A DNA stretch of 64,000 nt from Casimicrobium huifangae (lineage in GTDB: Bacteria > Pseudomonadota > Gammaproteobacteria > Burkholderiales > Casimicrobiaceae). The notes beneath the pieces were generated by a model, which did no database searches, was not told where the DNA came from, and saw nothing but the letters and a program-made list of their open reading frames with translations. Positions 1-10,914 of the stretch are shown piece by piece; the stretch's first letter is position 1, and each line of letters begins with the position of its first letter. The position numbers were made by a program, and so were the translations under genes. Location of the stretch: NCBI RefSeq assembly GCF_009746125.1, contig NZ_CP041352.1, positions 461,847 to 525,846 of the forward strand, written 5' to 3'.

Positions 1-355
1 GAATCAGTCCCCACGTCGCTTCTGCGGTCGCGAACACCACACAACCGGTGGCGCAAGAGATCAGCAGCGCAGCTTCGACGCGGCGCGGACGGAAGCGGTC
101 AAGCATGCCCCCCAGCGGCAACTGAGTCAGCGCGAATGACAAAAAGTAGGCAGCCGTCAGCAGGCCGAGATCGGCAGCGTCGAGGCCAAACTCGCGCGTG
201 AGCGTGGGCGCGATGGCCGCGTTAACCGTGCGCAACCCGTAGCTGATCAGATAGGCGATCGCCAGCGGCAGGCTGACGCGCAGCAGGAAGGGGCCGGTGG
301 CGAGCGAAGGCACCGCCCCGGGGGTGGCGGTGTGGGTGGGGGCTGAGTTGGTCAA
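1..355 (-). CDS. MFS transporter, N-terminal part (cut by window edge)
   Basis: Only the first ~118 codons are inside the window. The translation has a proline/threonine-rich head and then two hydrophobic segments typical of the first helices of a major facilitator superfamily permease, followed by the loop [11 protein letters not shown], which fits the conserved MFS loop 2-3 motif (G-x-L-x-D-R-x-x-x-R-R). The most plausible start is a TTG at 355 that overlaps the hslU stop codon (TTGA), so translation may be coupled to hslU; I see no ATG at this end. The substrate cannot be told from this fragment. MFS membership is fairly sure from the motif; the start codon is inferred. Confidence 0.72.
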   Translation of the reverse strand, partial: MTNSAPTHTATPGAVPSLATGPFLLRVSLPLAIAYLISYGLRTVNAAIAPTLTREFGLDAADLGLLTAAYFLSFALTQLPLGGMLDRFRPRRVEAALLISCATGCVVFATAEATWGLI

Positions 356-1683
356 AGGATGAACTGCGAAAGGTTTTCGTCGCGGACGATGCCCGCAAGT
401 TTGTCATCGACGAACGCGGCATCGATGTGCACCGTTTCACCGGTGAGTGAATCGGCGGTGTAGCTCACATCCTCCAGCAGCCGCTCCATGACCGTATGCA
501 GGCGGCGGGCACCGATGTTCTCCTGCCGCTCGTTGACGGTGCAGGCGATCTCGGCGAGGCGGCGGATGGCATCCGGCTGGAAGTCCAGCGTCACCTGCTC
601 GGTGGACAGCAGGCCGGCGTACTGTTGCGTCAGACTGGCATCGGTACTGGTCAGGATGCGCTCGAAATCCTGCACGGTCAGGGCGCTGAGCTCGACGCGG
701 ATAGGAAAGCGGCCCTGCAGCTCGGGGATCAGATCGCTCGGCTTGCTCAGGTGAAAGGCACCGCTGGCGATGAACAGGATGTGATCAGTCTTGATTGCAC
801 CGTACTTGGTGTTGACCGTGGTGCCCTCGACCAGCGGCAACAGGTCGCGCTGTACACCCTGGCGCGACACGTCGGCACCATGTGTGTCCTGGCGGGCGGC
901 GATCTTGTCGATCTCGTCGAGGAAGACGATGCCGTTCTGCTCGGCGTTATCCAGTGCGGTCTGCTTGAGCTCTTCCTCGTTGACGAGCTTCGCCGCTTCT
1001 TCGTCCTGAAGCAGCTTCATCGCCTCATCGACACGCATCTTGCGCATCTTGCGTCGGCCCTGCTGCATGTTGGAGAACATGCCCTGGATCTGCTGCGTGA
1101 TTTCCTCCATGCCCGGTGGCGCCATCACTTCCATCTGCGGCGCGGCCACGGCGACTTCGATCTCGATTTCCTTGTCGTCGAACTGTCCCTCGCGCAGCAT
1201 CTTGCGGAATTTCTGCCGCGTTGCGTTATCGGTCGGCTTCAGGTCGTCGAAGTTGACCGCACTCGGCGGCGGCAGCAGCGCATCAAGCACCCGCTCCTCG
1301 GCGGCGTCGAGCGCGCGGTCACGCACCGCTTTCATCGCCTGTTCACGGGTCTGTTTGATCGCGACCTCGGCGAGATCGCGGATGATGGTGTCGACGTCGC
1401 GACCCACGTAGCCGACCTCGGTGAACTTGGTGGCCTCAACTTTTACGAAGGGCGCATTGGCCAGCCGCGCCAGCCGTCGTGCAATCTCGGTCTTGCCAAC
1501 GCCAGTCGGCCCGATCATCAGGATGTTCTTCGGCGTGATCTCGTGCCGCAGTGGCTCCGGCACCTGCTGCCGCCGCCAGCGGTTGCGCAGCGCGATGGCA
1601 ACCGCCTTCTTCGCCGCCGCCTGCCCGACGATATGCCGGTCCAGCTCGTGGACGATTTCTTTCGGGGTCATGGGGAGCGACAT
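352..1683 (-). CDS. hslU: ATP-dependent protease ATPase subunit HslU
   Basis: HslU is the AAA+ unfoldase that forms hexamers and feeds substrates to the HslV peptidase in the cytoplasm. The 443-residue length matches the family. The N-terminus [17 protein letters not shown] is typical, Walker A is GPTGVGKT at residues 58-65, and Walker B FLDEIDK lies near residue 255 after the variable I domain. The C-terminus ends LSQFIL, the tail that in characterised HslU inserts into HslV and activates it, so the protein looks competent for an HslV partner. In most proteobacteria hslV sits directly upstream. Here the upstream neighbour is the divergent fabI, so hslV must be elsewhere or absent. The downstream MFS gene overlaps the stop codon. 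Confidence 0.97.
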   Translation of the reverse strand: MSLPMTPKEIVHELDRHIVGQAAAKKAVAIALRNRWRRQQVPEPLRHEITPKNILMIGPTGVGKTEIARRLARLANAPFVKVEATKFTEVGYVGRDVDTIIRDLAEVAIKQTREQAMKAVRDRALDAAEERVLDALLPPPSAVNFDDLKPTDNATRQKFRKMLREGQFDDKEIEIEVAVAAPQMEVMAPPGMEEITQQIQGMFSNMQQGRRKMRKMRVDEAMKLLQDEEAAKLVNEEELKQTALDNAEQNGIVFLDEIDKIAARQDTHGADVSRQGVQRDLLPLVEGTTVNTKYGAIKTDHILFIASGAFHLSKPSDLIPELQGRFPIRVELSALTVQDFERILTSTDASLTQQYAGLLSTEQVTLDFQPDAIRRLAEIACTVNERQENIGARRLHTVMERLLEDVSYTADSLTGETVHIDAAFVDDKLAGIVRDENLSQFIL

Positions 1684-1831
1684 GGAACGGCGGAGAAGAC
1701 GGCAATAGAGCGATTTTATGGGGCGGGCAGCCGCGCCGGCCGACCACAGGTCATCCGCCTACAATCGTTGTCAGTCAAAACGAAACTATTCGGGTGGCCG
1801 CGGCCAGCGGCGAACGAGAAAGAGGAGCGCC

Positions 1832-2638
<807 letters not shown>

Positions 2639-2658
2639 GGCTACCGCGTTCTGCGCGC

Positions 2659-3804
2659 TCAGATGAGCGCCAGTTTCCGGATCAACTCGCGTTTCAATGG
2701 CGGCACCAGTTGCAGGGCCGTCAGGCCCAGGCCGCGCGGCACATCGGCCAGCCAGCCACCGCGATCAAAACCATAGGCCAGCGCACCGGAGAACCCAATG
2801 CGCAGCACACGATCGATACCTCGGGCACGGGCGTAGCGGCTGAGCGCCGCAGCAATCGCGGGCGCACCACTCGTGCCGCTGACCGTTTGCAGGCAATCAG
2901 CTAACTCCATCGCATCGCGCAGACCAAGGTTGAGCCCCTGGGCTGCGACCGGATGCAGGCCCTGGGCGGCGTTGCCAATCGCCACCACGCAGCCGCTGGC
3001 GCGCGGCTCTACCACCCGCCACAGTAACGGGTAGCTGCTGGCCTTCGCCTGCACGGCAAGCTCGCCCAGGCAGCCGCCGGCGGCCACGTTGATTTCGGCT
3101 TGCAGCGATTTGGCGTCAAGCTGCAGCAGCCGTTCACCCTCGACCTGCGGTCGAGCCGAGATCATTGTCCACTGCTGGTCAGCCCGTGGCACCAGGGCCA
3201 GCGCACCGCCTGCCGTAAAGCGCTCAATCGCCACGCCGGGCCGCGGGCGTGCGGCACTGACGCGGGTGATCACGGCGAGCTGCCCGGAGTTGCGCTCGAT
3301 ACGCCGGAACTCGGGCAACAGATCAGAGCCCGCGCCATCGGCCAGCACCACACAGTCCGCGCGCAGCGATTCGCCAGTTTCGAGGCGTGCAACGGCATGC
3401 GTGCCTTCATGACGAACCGCAACTGCTTTCGCGCTGTAGAGGATGTTGATCGCGGCTGCGTTGGCCGCGTCGTCGAAAGCGGTCTTCAGAGCCGGATACG
3501 GGCTGGCGGCACCGAGCATAGGTGCGCCAACCTCGCGAGCGTCGAGCCGCAGCAGGCCAAAAGCGCCCCGCTGACTGACTTCAACCTCGTGAATCGGCGC
3601 CCGCTGGCCGTCCGGCACCGTCACGCCGATCCGCTTCAGGAAGCGCCACGATGCCGCGGACAGCGCGATGTTGCGATCGCCAAAGGTCTGCTGACCACGC
3701 GGCGCCGCTTCGAGCACGGTGATGTCGCTGGTGACGCCGCGCTCGCGCAACGCGAGCGCCGCAGCCAGCCCGACCGGACCGCCACCGATGATCAGCACTT
3801 TCAC
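2659..3804 (-). CDS. ubiH: UbiH/Coq6-family FAD monooxygenase (ubiquinone ring hydroxylase)
   Basis: The 381-residue protein begins with the dinucleotide-binding fold VLIIGGGPVGLAAALALRERG. It carries the central DG motif (VVLADGAGSDLLPEF) and the FAD-ribityl GD-type motif in the variant form AIGNAAQGLHPVAAQG followed by LNLGLRDAMELADCL, all diagnostic of the UbiH/UbiF/VisC/Coq6 hydroxylases that place hydroxyls on the ubiquinone ring. It lies 26 bp downstream of pepP on the same strand, the same order as the enterobacterial pepP-ubiH operon, which favours UbiH over UbiF or UbiI. The ring position hydroxylated cannot be read from sequence alone. In the usual GD-H-A-H motif the Asp is Asn here (GNAAQGLHP). 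Confidence 0.88.
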   Translation of the reverse strand: MKVLIIGGGPVGLAAALALRERGVTSDITVLEAAPRGQQTFGDRNIALSAASWRFLKRIGVTVPDGQRAPIHEVEVSQRGAFGLLRLDAREVGAPMLGAASPYPALKTAFDDAANAAAINILYSAKAVAVRHEGTHAVARLETGESLRADCVVLADGAGSDLLPEFRRIERNSGQLAVITRVSAARPRPGVAIERFTAGGALALVPRADQQWTMISARPQVEGERLLQLDAKSLQAEINVAAGGCLGELAVQAKASSYPLLWRVVEPRASGCVVAIGNAAQGLHPVAAQGLNLGLRDAMELADCLQTVSGTSGAPAIAAALSRYARARGIDRVLRIGFSGALAYGFDRGGWLADVPRGLGLTALQLVPPLKRELIRKLALI

Positions 3805-3830
3805 GGCAATGCGCCAGCTCGACTACGCCG

Positions 3831-5141
3831 CTAGCGTGCGCAGGCTGCCTCGACCTCGGCCACCGTCTTCGGCGTCTTGATCGTGAGATTCTCGTTGCCG
3901 TCCGCCGTGATCAGCACGTCGTCTTCAATGCGCACCCCAATGTTCCAGAAGTGTTCCGGCACGTCGGCATCGGGGCGGATGTACAGGCCCGGCTCGTTGG
4001 TCAGCACCATGCCTGGCTTGAGGGTCTGCCAGATGCCCTTTTTGCGATAGTCACCGGCATCGTGCACGTCCATGCCGATCCAGTGGCCCGCGCGGTGCAT
4101 ATAAAACTTGGTGTAGGTCTTTTCCTCAATGACCTGATCGAGCGTGCCCTTGAGCAAGCCTAGGTCCAGCATGCGCTGCGAGAGCACGCGGATGGCCACT
4201 TCGTGATATTCGTTGAACGGATTTCCCGGCTTTAACGCCTCCATGCAGGCCAGCTCGGCGTCGAGCACTGCCTGATACACGTCCCGCTGCGGCCCGGTGA
4301 ATTTGCCGTTGACCGGGAAGGTGCGCGTGATGTCGCTGGCGTAGCCGGCATATTCGCAGCCGGCGTCGATCAACAACATATCGCCGTCCTGCATCTTGCG
4401 GTTGCTGTCGTTGTAGTGCAGCACACAGGCGTTCGGGCCACTCGCCACGATGTGGTTGTACGCGGGGGTACGCGCACCGAAGCGGATGAACTCATGCGCG
4501 ATCTCCGCTTCCACTTCGTACTCGAACTGCCCCGGCCGCGCAAAGCGCATCGCACGAGCGTGCGCCTGCGATGCGATTTCGGCGGCGCGACGCATCAGCG
4601 TGATCTCGTGGCTGTCCTTGATCAGGCGCATGTCATCGAGCACCGCGCGGATGTCAACGACTGTGTTCGGTGAAGACACGCCGGTACGAGCCATCCCACG
4701 CACGGCGTTGATGGCGGCAGCGATTTCGGCGTCCCAGGTAGCGGTCATGCCGACGGGCGTATGCACGGCCGCGCGGTCGCTCATCAGCTTCGGCAGTTCT
4801 TCTTTCAGCTTTTCGATCGGCAACGCCTCATCGAAACGGAAGATCTCTCGTGCTGCATCGGGGCCGTAGCGATAGCCGTCCCAGATCTCGCGTTCCAGAT
4901 TTTTCTCGCGGCAGAACAGGATCGCCTTGCGCTCGTTGCCACCGACCAGAACGAGCACGGCCTCGGGCTCGGCAAAACCGGTCAGGTAGTAGAAGTAGCT
5001 GTCGTGGCGGTAGAGAAAGCCGGTGTCGCGGTTGCGCAGCACTTCTGGTGCTGTCGGAATGATCGCGATATCGTCGCCGATAGCGGCGAATACGCGGTCG
5101 CGACGCGCGACGTACGGGGATGTGTCAACGAGCGCGTTCAT
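3831..5141 (-). CDS. pepP: Xaa-Pro aminopeptidase II (proline aminopeptidase P)
   Basis: PepP removes N-terminal residues that precede proline, using a dinuclear metal centre. From the ATG at 5141 the protein has 436 residues, close to E. coli PepP (about 440). The N-terminal domain starts ARRDRVFAAIGDDIAIIPTA. The pita-bread catalytic domain shows the expected ligands in order: LLIDAGCEY (Asp), SDITRTFPV (Asp), GHWIGMDVHD (His), LTNEPGLY (Glu) and IGVRIEDDVLI (Glu). A longer reading frame upstream overlaps the divergent fau gene and lacks family similarity, so it is not used. ubiH follows after 26 bp. The start codon lies only 21 bp from the proposed start of fau, so the two divergent promoters must overlap coding sequence unless fau starts later. 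Confidence 0.95.
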   Translation of the reverse strand: MNALVDTSPYVARRDRVFAAIGDDIAIIPTAPEVLRNRDTGFLYRHDSYFYYLTGFAEPEAVLVLVGGNERKAILFCREKNLEREIWDGYRYGPDAAREIFRFDEALPIEKLKEELPKLMSDRAAVHTPVGMTATWDAEIAAAINAVRGMARTGVSSPNTVVDIRAVLDDMRLIKDSHEITLMRRAAEIASQAHARAMRFARPGQFEYEVEAEIAHEFIRFGARTPAYNHIVASGPNACVLHYNDSNRKMQDGDMLLIDAGCEYAGYASDITRTFPVNGKFTGPQRDVYQAVLDAELACMEALKPGNPFNEYHEVAIRVLSQRMLDLGLLKGTLDQVIEEKTYTKFYMHRAGHWIGMDVHDAGDYRKKGIWQTLKPGMVLTNEPGLYIRPDADVPEHFWNIGVRIEDDVLITADGNENLTIKTPKTVAEVEAACAR

Positions 5142-5162
5142 GGCAAATGACAAAATAGCGTC

Positions 5163-6034
5163 ATGGATGAAGCCCACGATTATAGGTTTGGCCCGGTGCT
5201 GGAGCCGGAGCCAGGCGAGCAGGAGCCTGCCGGCGAAATTGCCGTAGCCGAGTTGCCGGTGCAGGAAGACATCGTCGTCGCTGCCGAAACTGAAACCAGC
5301 ATCAAGCCGCAGTTGCGCGCCGAGGTGCGGGCAAAACGCGACGCGATGAGCGACCGCGAACGCAATGCCGGGGCGCGTCGCATCGTCGAGCGCCTGCTGC
5401 ACCACCCCGACGTGCATCGCGCCAAGACGGTACTGCTGTACGCCCACCACGGCTCCGAGGTTGCCACCGACGATCTGGCCAAGGAGCTGATCAAGCGCGG
5501 CAAGGCGGTGGCCTACCCGAAGATGACGACAGTGGTCGGCCTGATGACGCTGTGGCGGGTGAAAAACCTCGACGCCCTGATTCCACACAAACATGGCATT
5601 CGCGCCCCGGACGTGACACGCTCGGCACCGATTGAGCCGCTGGCACTGGATTGCGTGATCTATCCCGGCATCGCATTCACCCGCGGACTGTTGCGTCTTG
5701 GACAGGGTGGCGGCTACTACGACCGGCTGTCAGCAAAACTCGCCGACAACTGCGCCCGCATCGGCATCTGCTTCGAATCGCAGCTTGTCGATTCGCTGCC
5801 GCAGCACGACCATGATGCCAGCGTGCACTGGGTTGTCACCGAGGCGACGGTGTATCCGTATGTTCCCGATCCGCCGGTGATTGCCCCGGTTGCGGTACCG
5901 GCCTCGCCCAACGCGGGCGCTGCTGATTCACCGCCGTTCGACCCATCTGCCATCGTCGCTGTTGCACCATCGGACGAACAGTCCACCGTGCCGACGGTAA
6001 ATTCCGATTCACCTCCTGATCCAGCCCAATCGCC

Positions 6035-6038
<4 letters not shown>
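5163..6038 (+). CDS. fau: 5-formyltetrahydrofolate cyclo-ligase with N- and C-terminal extensions
   Basis: The enzyme converts 5-formyl-THF to 5,10-methenyl-THF using ATP. The catalytic domain begins around residue 46 ([21 protein letters not shown]) and ends near residue 225. The family signature is [12 protein letters not shown], preceded by [11 protein letters not shown]. Two oddities are visible: an acidic 45-residue N-terminal extension and a C-terminal tail of about 65 residues rich in Pro, Ala and Ser, probably disordered. In-frame TTG or GTG codons near 5250-5256 could be the real start, which would also give pepP and fau a normal divergent spacer. The stop overlaps the folD start (ATGA), so the two folate genes are translationally coupled and act in consecutive steps. 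Confidence 0.9.
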
Positions 6039-6892
<854 letters not shown>

Positions 6893-6895
6893 CCA

Positions 6896-8914
6896 CTACG
6901 CTTTCGGCGGCAGGATCGCCTGCAGCGGGTGTTGCAGCAGACGACGTAGCACCAACCCTTGCAGCAGCCGACGCATGCCAGGCTTCAGGCCGTGCGAGCG
7001 CAAGGCCATCGAGAACGCCAGTGCAAAGCTCACTGCCAGATTGAGTACACCCATCGAGGCGATGCCACCGACAGCCCACCAAAATGGCGCGGTCAGCATC
7101 GTATCGAAGCCCAGTACACCGACCGACGCAGCCACTGAGCCCGTACTCAGCGTGACGTGACGGACATCGAGCGGAATGCCAATGAAAGCCAGCACCGTGG
7201 GGACCAGCCCCAGCATCAAGCCGAGCGACACGTTGGCGGCAACACCGGCGACATGCTTCTTCGCGAAATCGGCAATCGCCTGTGCCCGGACTGCACCAAA
7301 CACCCACTTCAGGCGACGCTGATAGGCCAGGGCATCATGCAGCCGATGCAGTGCAAACCAGTTGTCGGCCCAACCTGCAGTGAGGCTCGATAGCCACAGC
7401 AACACGCCGGTGAACGCCGCATAAATGGGGGTCGGCCCGAGCAACGAAAACGAAGCAATGGTCGCTTCGGCTTTCTCCTTCGACAGCAAATTGCCACCGA
7501 AGGTATGGAGCACCAGCAGCTGCGCACCCAGCGCAACCGGAAACACGATGGCCAGGTTGCCGCTGATCGCCGCCATCTGCGAACGGATCAATGCAATCGT
7601 CTCGTCAACGAACGCCGCTCGGCCCTCCGGCCTGGTGACATCATCGAGCTTCTGCGCCAGTGCCGGTGCCGTCATGGCTGGCTGCTTGGTCGCCAGCGTG
7701 AAGTGGGCAAAGTGGATCGCCAGAAAACTGCCGACATAGTCGAGCGAAAACAGCACGCCCTCGACGAACTTGTTCAGATGCAGCGCAGCGATGAAAAACT
7801 TCAGGTAGACGGTGCCCGCCGTCAGCAATCCGCCGCCCGCCGCCATGCGCCACATGCCGAAGTAGTCGCGGCGGGTGCGGGCGATGTAGTGCTCGCCGGT
7901 TTCGGCGCTGCGCTCGACCACCTTGCGGCCCAGCAGCTGATAGGTCTCACCAAGCAAGGCACGCACGCTGCTGCGCTGCTGGTTGGCGGTGATCAGCTGC
8001 GCCACCAGCGCCGTGTGCGCGGTCAGTCCACCCTGGCCAGTCCAGACCGCCAGCAACTGCTCCACGCGCTCAATGCGCAGGCGTGTGCGCTCCACCTGAA
8101 ACACCACATCCACCGAGACGCCGAAACGCTCCAGATGGTCATAAACGCTGTTCACTGCGGTGCGGGCACGCTCGAGAGCTGCGCGCAACTGGTTGAGCAG
8201 TTGCAGCCGCTGTTCGCTGCCACTTTCGCTGTGGATCAGTTCGTGCGCGAGGCGCGGCAACTGCATCAGCACTCGCGTGCTTTCCTGCGGTGAATCGAGT
8301 CGCATGCGGGTCGGCGCTTCCAGCGCGGCGGCGGCGATCTGGCTGCTGAGCAGGGCGATGCTGTCCGACAACGCAGCGCCCAGCGTCGAAAGCACGGAGG
8401 CGTGATCGTCATCGCCATCAAGGATTTGCGCCAGCCGTGCAATGAGTCCCTCATCGAGCGCCGCCACCCACTCGGCATCATGTTCCGAGATGAAGAGCAG
8501 CGCAAAGACATCGGCCAGCTCCGCCCGATTGGGCGCCACGGGCAGCACTTTGGTCTGCAACCGTGCTACCAGCTCGCCGGCGAGACCCGGACGCGCGGCC
8601 ATGCCGGTATCGGCGAACAGCGAACGGGCGTCGTTGTCGCGCAGGATGCTGCGCAAGCACGCCGCGAAGCGCTTTGCCTGCTCTGAATTGCGATCGAGCA
8701 CCTGCAACAGCAGTCGCAGTCGTGTGTGCTCGGCAAATGCCGTGGCGCTTTCGCTGCTGGCTGGAACCGGTTTGCGCAGCCAGTAGCCAAGCTCCATCAG
8801 CCATTCGTTGCGGGCAGCAAGCGGCGCGCTGGCATCCGCCTGCGCCAGCAGCAGATCAAGCTGGTGACTGGCGTCGCGCGCAGCACGCCAGCGGGCAAGA
8901 AAATTCAATTGCAT
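6896..8914 (-). CDS. Gcr-type 'site-specific recombinase' membrane protein
   Basis: A 672-residue protein of the family annotated in betaproteobacteria as site-specific recombinase (Gcr type). It has a long soluble alpha-helical N-terminal half (about residues 1-350) and a C-terminal half with several predicted membrane segments, including LKFFIAALHLNKFVEGVLF, GNLAIVFPVALGAQLLVL and FTGVLLWLSSLTAGWADNW. The family name comes from early work in Neisseria; the strongly membrane-embedded architecture and the lack of any tyrosine or serine recombinase motif make a DNA recombination function doubtful. I assign family membership only. It is a single-gene unit, convergent with folD and not obviously co-transcribed with the PhyH gene 50 bp upstream. 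Confidence 0.8.
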   Translation of the reverse strand: MQLNFLARWRAARDASHQLDLLLAQADASAPLAARNEWLMELGYWLRKPVPASSESATAFAEHTRLRLLLQVLDRNSEQAKRFAACLRSILRDNDARSLFADTGMAARPGLAGELVARLQTKVLPVAPNRAELADVFALLFISEHDAEWVAALDEGLIARLAQILDGDDDHASVLSTLGAALSDSIALLSSQIAAAALEAPTRMRLDSPQESTRVLMQLPRLAHELIHSESGSEQRLQLLNQLRAALERARTAVNSVYDHLERFGVSVDVVFQVERTRLRIERVEQLLAVWTGQGGLTAHTALVAQLITANQQRSSVRALLGETYQLLGRKVVERSAETGEHYIARTRRDYFGMWRMAAGGGLLTAGTVYLKFFIAALHLNKFVEGVLFSLDYVGSFLAIHFAHFTLATKQPAMTAPALAQKLDDVTRPEGRAAFVDETIALIRSQMAAISGNLAIVFPVALGAQLLVLHTFGGNLLSKEKAEATIASFSLLGPTPIYAAFTGVLLWLSSLTAGWADNWFALHRLHDALAYQRRLKWVFGAVRAQAIADFAKKHVAGVAANVSLGLMLGLVPTVLAFIGIPLDVRHVTLSTGSVAASVGVLGFDTMLTAPFWWAVGGIASMGVLNLAVSFALAFSMALRSHGLKPGMRRLLQGLVLRRLLQHPLQAILPPKA

Positions 8915-8964
8915 GGTTGTTCAAACGATAGCCAGCGCGGGCGGGGTTGTCTGTAGGACGACGG

Positions 8965-9792
8965 CTATTGCCGAATTTCTGCAACAGGAACAGCCCAAAC
9001 TTCGGGGAACAAAGGGTGCGCGAGCGGGCTGCCCGGCGCAAGCTGCTCTTTCAAACCAGGGATTTCCGGTGAAGTACGCCACGACCGTGGCGCGTGCACC
9101 ATGTCGTCACCAAGGTAGCGGGCGCTGAACACACGGCGGCGGTTCGCGCTGCCCGCACTGGCGTGCAGGGTGAGCATGTGGAACGCGACGAGGTCGCCCG
9201 GCTGCAGCGCCCAGCCGATGACGCGGTTGCGATTTTCCTGCAGAGTCATGTCGGGAATGTCGGCGAGCGAGCCTTCCGGAAACCATTTCGCCTGTTGCGT
9301 CATGAAGGTGCGCGGCATGTACCAGGTGCCATCGCTGGACCCGGCGAGAAATTCGAGCGTGCTTTCGCGCGGCACCGGATCGACGGGAATCCAGAAGCTC
9401 ACGTTCTGCCGCCCGTCGACGTTGTAGTACGGCTGGTCCTGATGCCAGGGCGTGGGTTGCCGGGTGCCGGCCTCTTTCACCAGCAGGTGATCGTGATACA
9501 GGCGCACGCGCTGGCTTCGCATGAGTTGCGCGGAGATCGACGGCAACGCGCTGTGGCGCATGATGTGCTCGTATTCGGGGATTCGCTGCCAGTTGCAGAA
9601 GTCCTCGAAGAAGTGGCCGGGGTCGTCGGCCGCGCTGGCCACCGCTGCCAGCGGGCCGGGCGCAGCAAGGTTGGCTTCGATGCCGCGTTCCAGCAACGCC
9701 AGCTCGCCGGCATCAAGTGCGCCGCGGATCACTACGGCGCCATCGCGCTGATAGTCCTCAATAACCGACGGCGACAGGCTGAATGTCTTCAT
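8965..9792 (-). CDS. Phytanoyl-CoA dioxygenase (PhyH) family protein
   Basis: A 275-residue Fe(II)/2-oxoglutarate-dependent oxygenase. The iron-binding facial triad is visible as His-x-Asp in TPWHQDQPYYN and the distal His in FHMLTLHASAG, followed by NRRRVFSARYLGDD, where Arg probably binds the 2-oxoglutarate carboxylate. The N-terminus (IEDYQRDGAVVIRGAL) is the standard PhyH opening. The substrate is unknown: bacterial members act on varied alkyl and natural-product substrates, and the neighbours (Gcr recombinase, methyltransferase) give no pathway clue. It is divergent from the methyltransferase gene at 9889. Confidence 0.85.
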   Translation of the reverse strand: MKTFSLSPSVIEDYQRDGAVVIRGALDAGELALLERGIEANLAAPGPLAAVASAADDPGHFFEDFCNWQRIPEYEHIMRHSALPSISAQLMRSQRVRLYHDHLLVKEAGTRQPTPWHQDQPYYNVDGRQNVSFWIPVDPVPRESTLEFLAGSSDGTWYMPRTFMTQQAKWFPEGSLADIPDMTLQENRNRVIGWALQPGDLVAFHMLTLHASAGSANRRRVFSARYLGDDMVHAPRSWRTSPEIPGLKEQLAPGSPLAHPLFPEVWAVPVAEIRQ

Positions 9793-9888
9793 TCCCGTAG
9801 GCTATCGCAGTGGCGGGAATTGCTGACCGGCGCATGACGCGATCGCAGGCACAATGCCGTCATCGGTTTGTCATCCGGGTATCACTTC

Positions 9889-10782
9889 ATGGACATATCA
9901 ATCAGCCGACGGCAGTTGCTGGCGACGTTGGCAACAACCCCGTTGCTTGCGCGCGCCGGCGCGCAGACGGCCGACGTGCCGACTGCGGCGGCCGCTGCAC
10001 CCGCAGTTGGCGCCGCTCCCATCGTCGAGGAGGTCCCGTACGTGCAGACGCCGCCACATGTGGTGCACCGCATGTTGCAGCTCACCGACCTTGCTGCTCG
10101 TGACGTTGTGTGGGATCTTGGCTCCGGCGATGGCCGCATCGTGATCACTGCCGCGAAAAAATTCGGCGCCCGGGCGGTCGGCTACGAGATTGACCCGGCA
10201 CTGATCCGCGAAAGCCGTGAGCTGGCGCTTCAGGCGGGCGTGTCAGGCCGTACCCGCTTCGAGCAGAAGGATCTGTTCACGCTGGCATTCAGCGAGCCTT
10301 CGGTGGTGACCATGTATCTGTTGCCCGAGTTCAACCTGAAGCTGCGACCGCTGCTGCTCGCGCAGATGCGCCCCGGCTCGCGGGTGATCTCGCACGAGTG
10401 GGACATGGGCGACTGGCGGCCGGATGAAACGCTGATCATTCCGTCGAACGAAAAGCCCTACGGCACGGCGCGCGAGAACCGGGTGATGCTGTGGGTGATT
10501 CCGGCGCCGGTGGCTGGTGAATGGCGGCTGAGCACCCCGGACGTTCGCTTCACGCTGACGCAGCGGTTGCAGGAGGTGACCGCCACCCCATCGCAGGGCA
10601 AGGTGTTGTGGGCCAGCTTGCGTGGCACCGAGCTCGCGATCGCCTGGCAGGACGGCAGCAAGCGCAGCGTGTTTCGCGGTGAAGTGCGGGGCAAGCGCTG
10701 GCAGGGGCGGGTGCAGCGTCTGGGCACTTGGGCCAACACGCAGTCGGGGCCGCCGGTGTACTTCACCGCGACGCTGGTTTAG
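9889..10782 (+). CDS. Tat-exported SAM-dependent methyltransferase-like protein
   Basis: I place the start at the ATG at 9889, which gives 297 residues and exposes a twin-arginine type signal, SISRRQLLATLATTPLLARA, then an Ala/Pro-rich linker. The class I methyltransferase fold follows: motif I is VVWDLGSGDGRI with the acidic residue in GYEIDP, and VTMYLLPEFNLKLRP is at the post-II position. The C-terminal ~110 residues look beta-rich and are not recognised. A methyltransferase fold behind a Tat signal is unusual, since S-adenosylmethionine is cytoplasmic, so either the signal is an uncleaved anchor or the protein has another role. The gene ends 16 bp before a dispersed intergenic repeat (10799-10914). 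Confidence 0.78.
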   Translation: MDISISRRQLLATLATTPLLARAGAQTADVPTAAAAAPAVGAAPIVEEVPYVQTPPHVVHRMLQLTDLAARDVVWDLGSGDGRIVITAAKKFGARAVGYEIDPALIRESRELALQAGVSGRTRFEQKDLFTLAFSEPSVVTMYLLPEFNLKLRPLLLAQMRPGSRVISHEWDMGDWRPDETLIIPSNEKPYGTARENRVMLWVIPAPVAGEWRLSTPDVRFTLTQRLQEVTATPSQGKVLWASLRGTELAIAWQDGSKRSVFRGEVRGKRWQGRVQRLGTWANTQSGPPVYFTATLV

Positions 10783-10798
10783 CGACGCTCCAGACCAT

Positions 10799-10914
10799 CA
10801 GCTTTTCCAAAAAGTGGCGTCCGAACGGGGATTAAGCGCAAGAAAAGCCGAAAGTCGACAATTGATTTATTGGTGGCCTAAGCCCAAATAAAACGGCAAT
10901 CTCAGCAGAAAGCT
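10799..10914 (+). repeat. Dispersed intergenic element, copy D
   Basis: One of four related elements in the window (others at 26019-26135, 37459-37578 and 49373-49488). It begins CAGCTTTTCCAAAAAG, contains the shared core AAAGTCGACAATTGAT and the block CTAAGCCCAAAT, and ends near AAAGCTATAG, which partly mirrors the left end. It is the most diverged copy. It starts 16 bp after the stop of the methyltransferase gene and runs up to the stop of the convergent hydrolase gene, so it fills the whole intergenic space. No coding potential is seen. Confidence 0.6.

Noticed and set aside
6896-8914. Interpreting the Gcr protein as a mobile-element recombinase
   Set aside because: No catalytic recombinase motif and several membrane segments; no attachment sites or insertion boundaries nearby.
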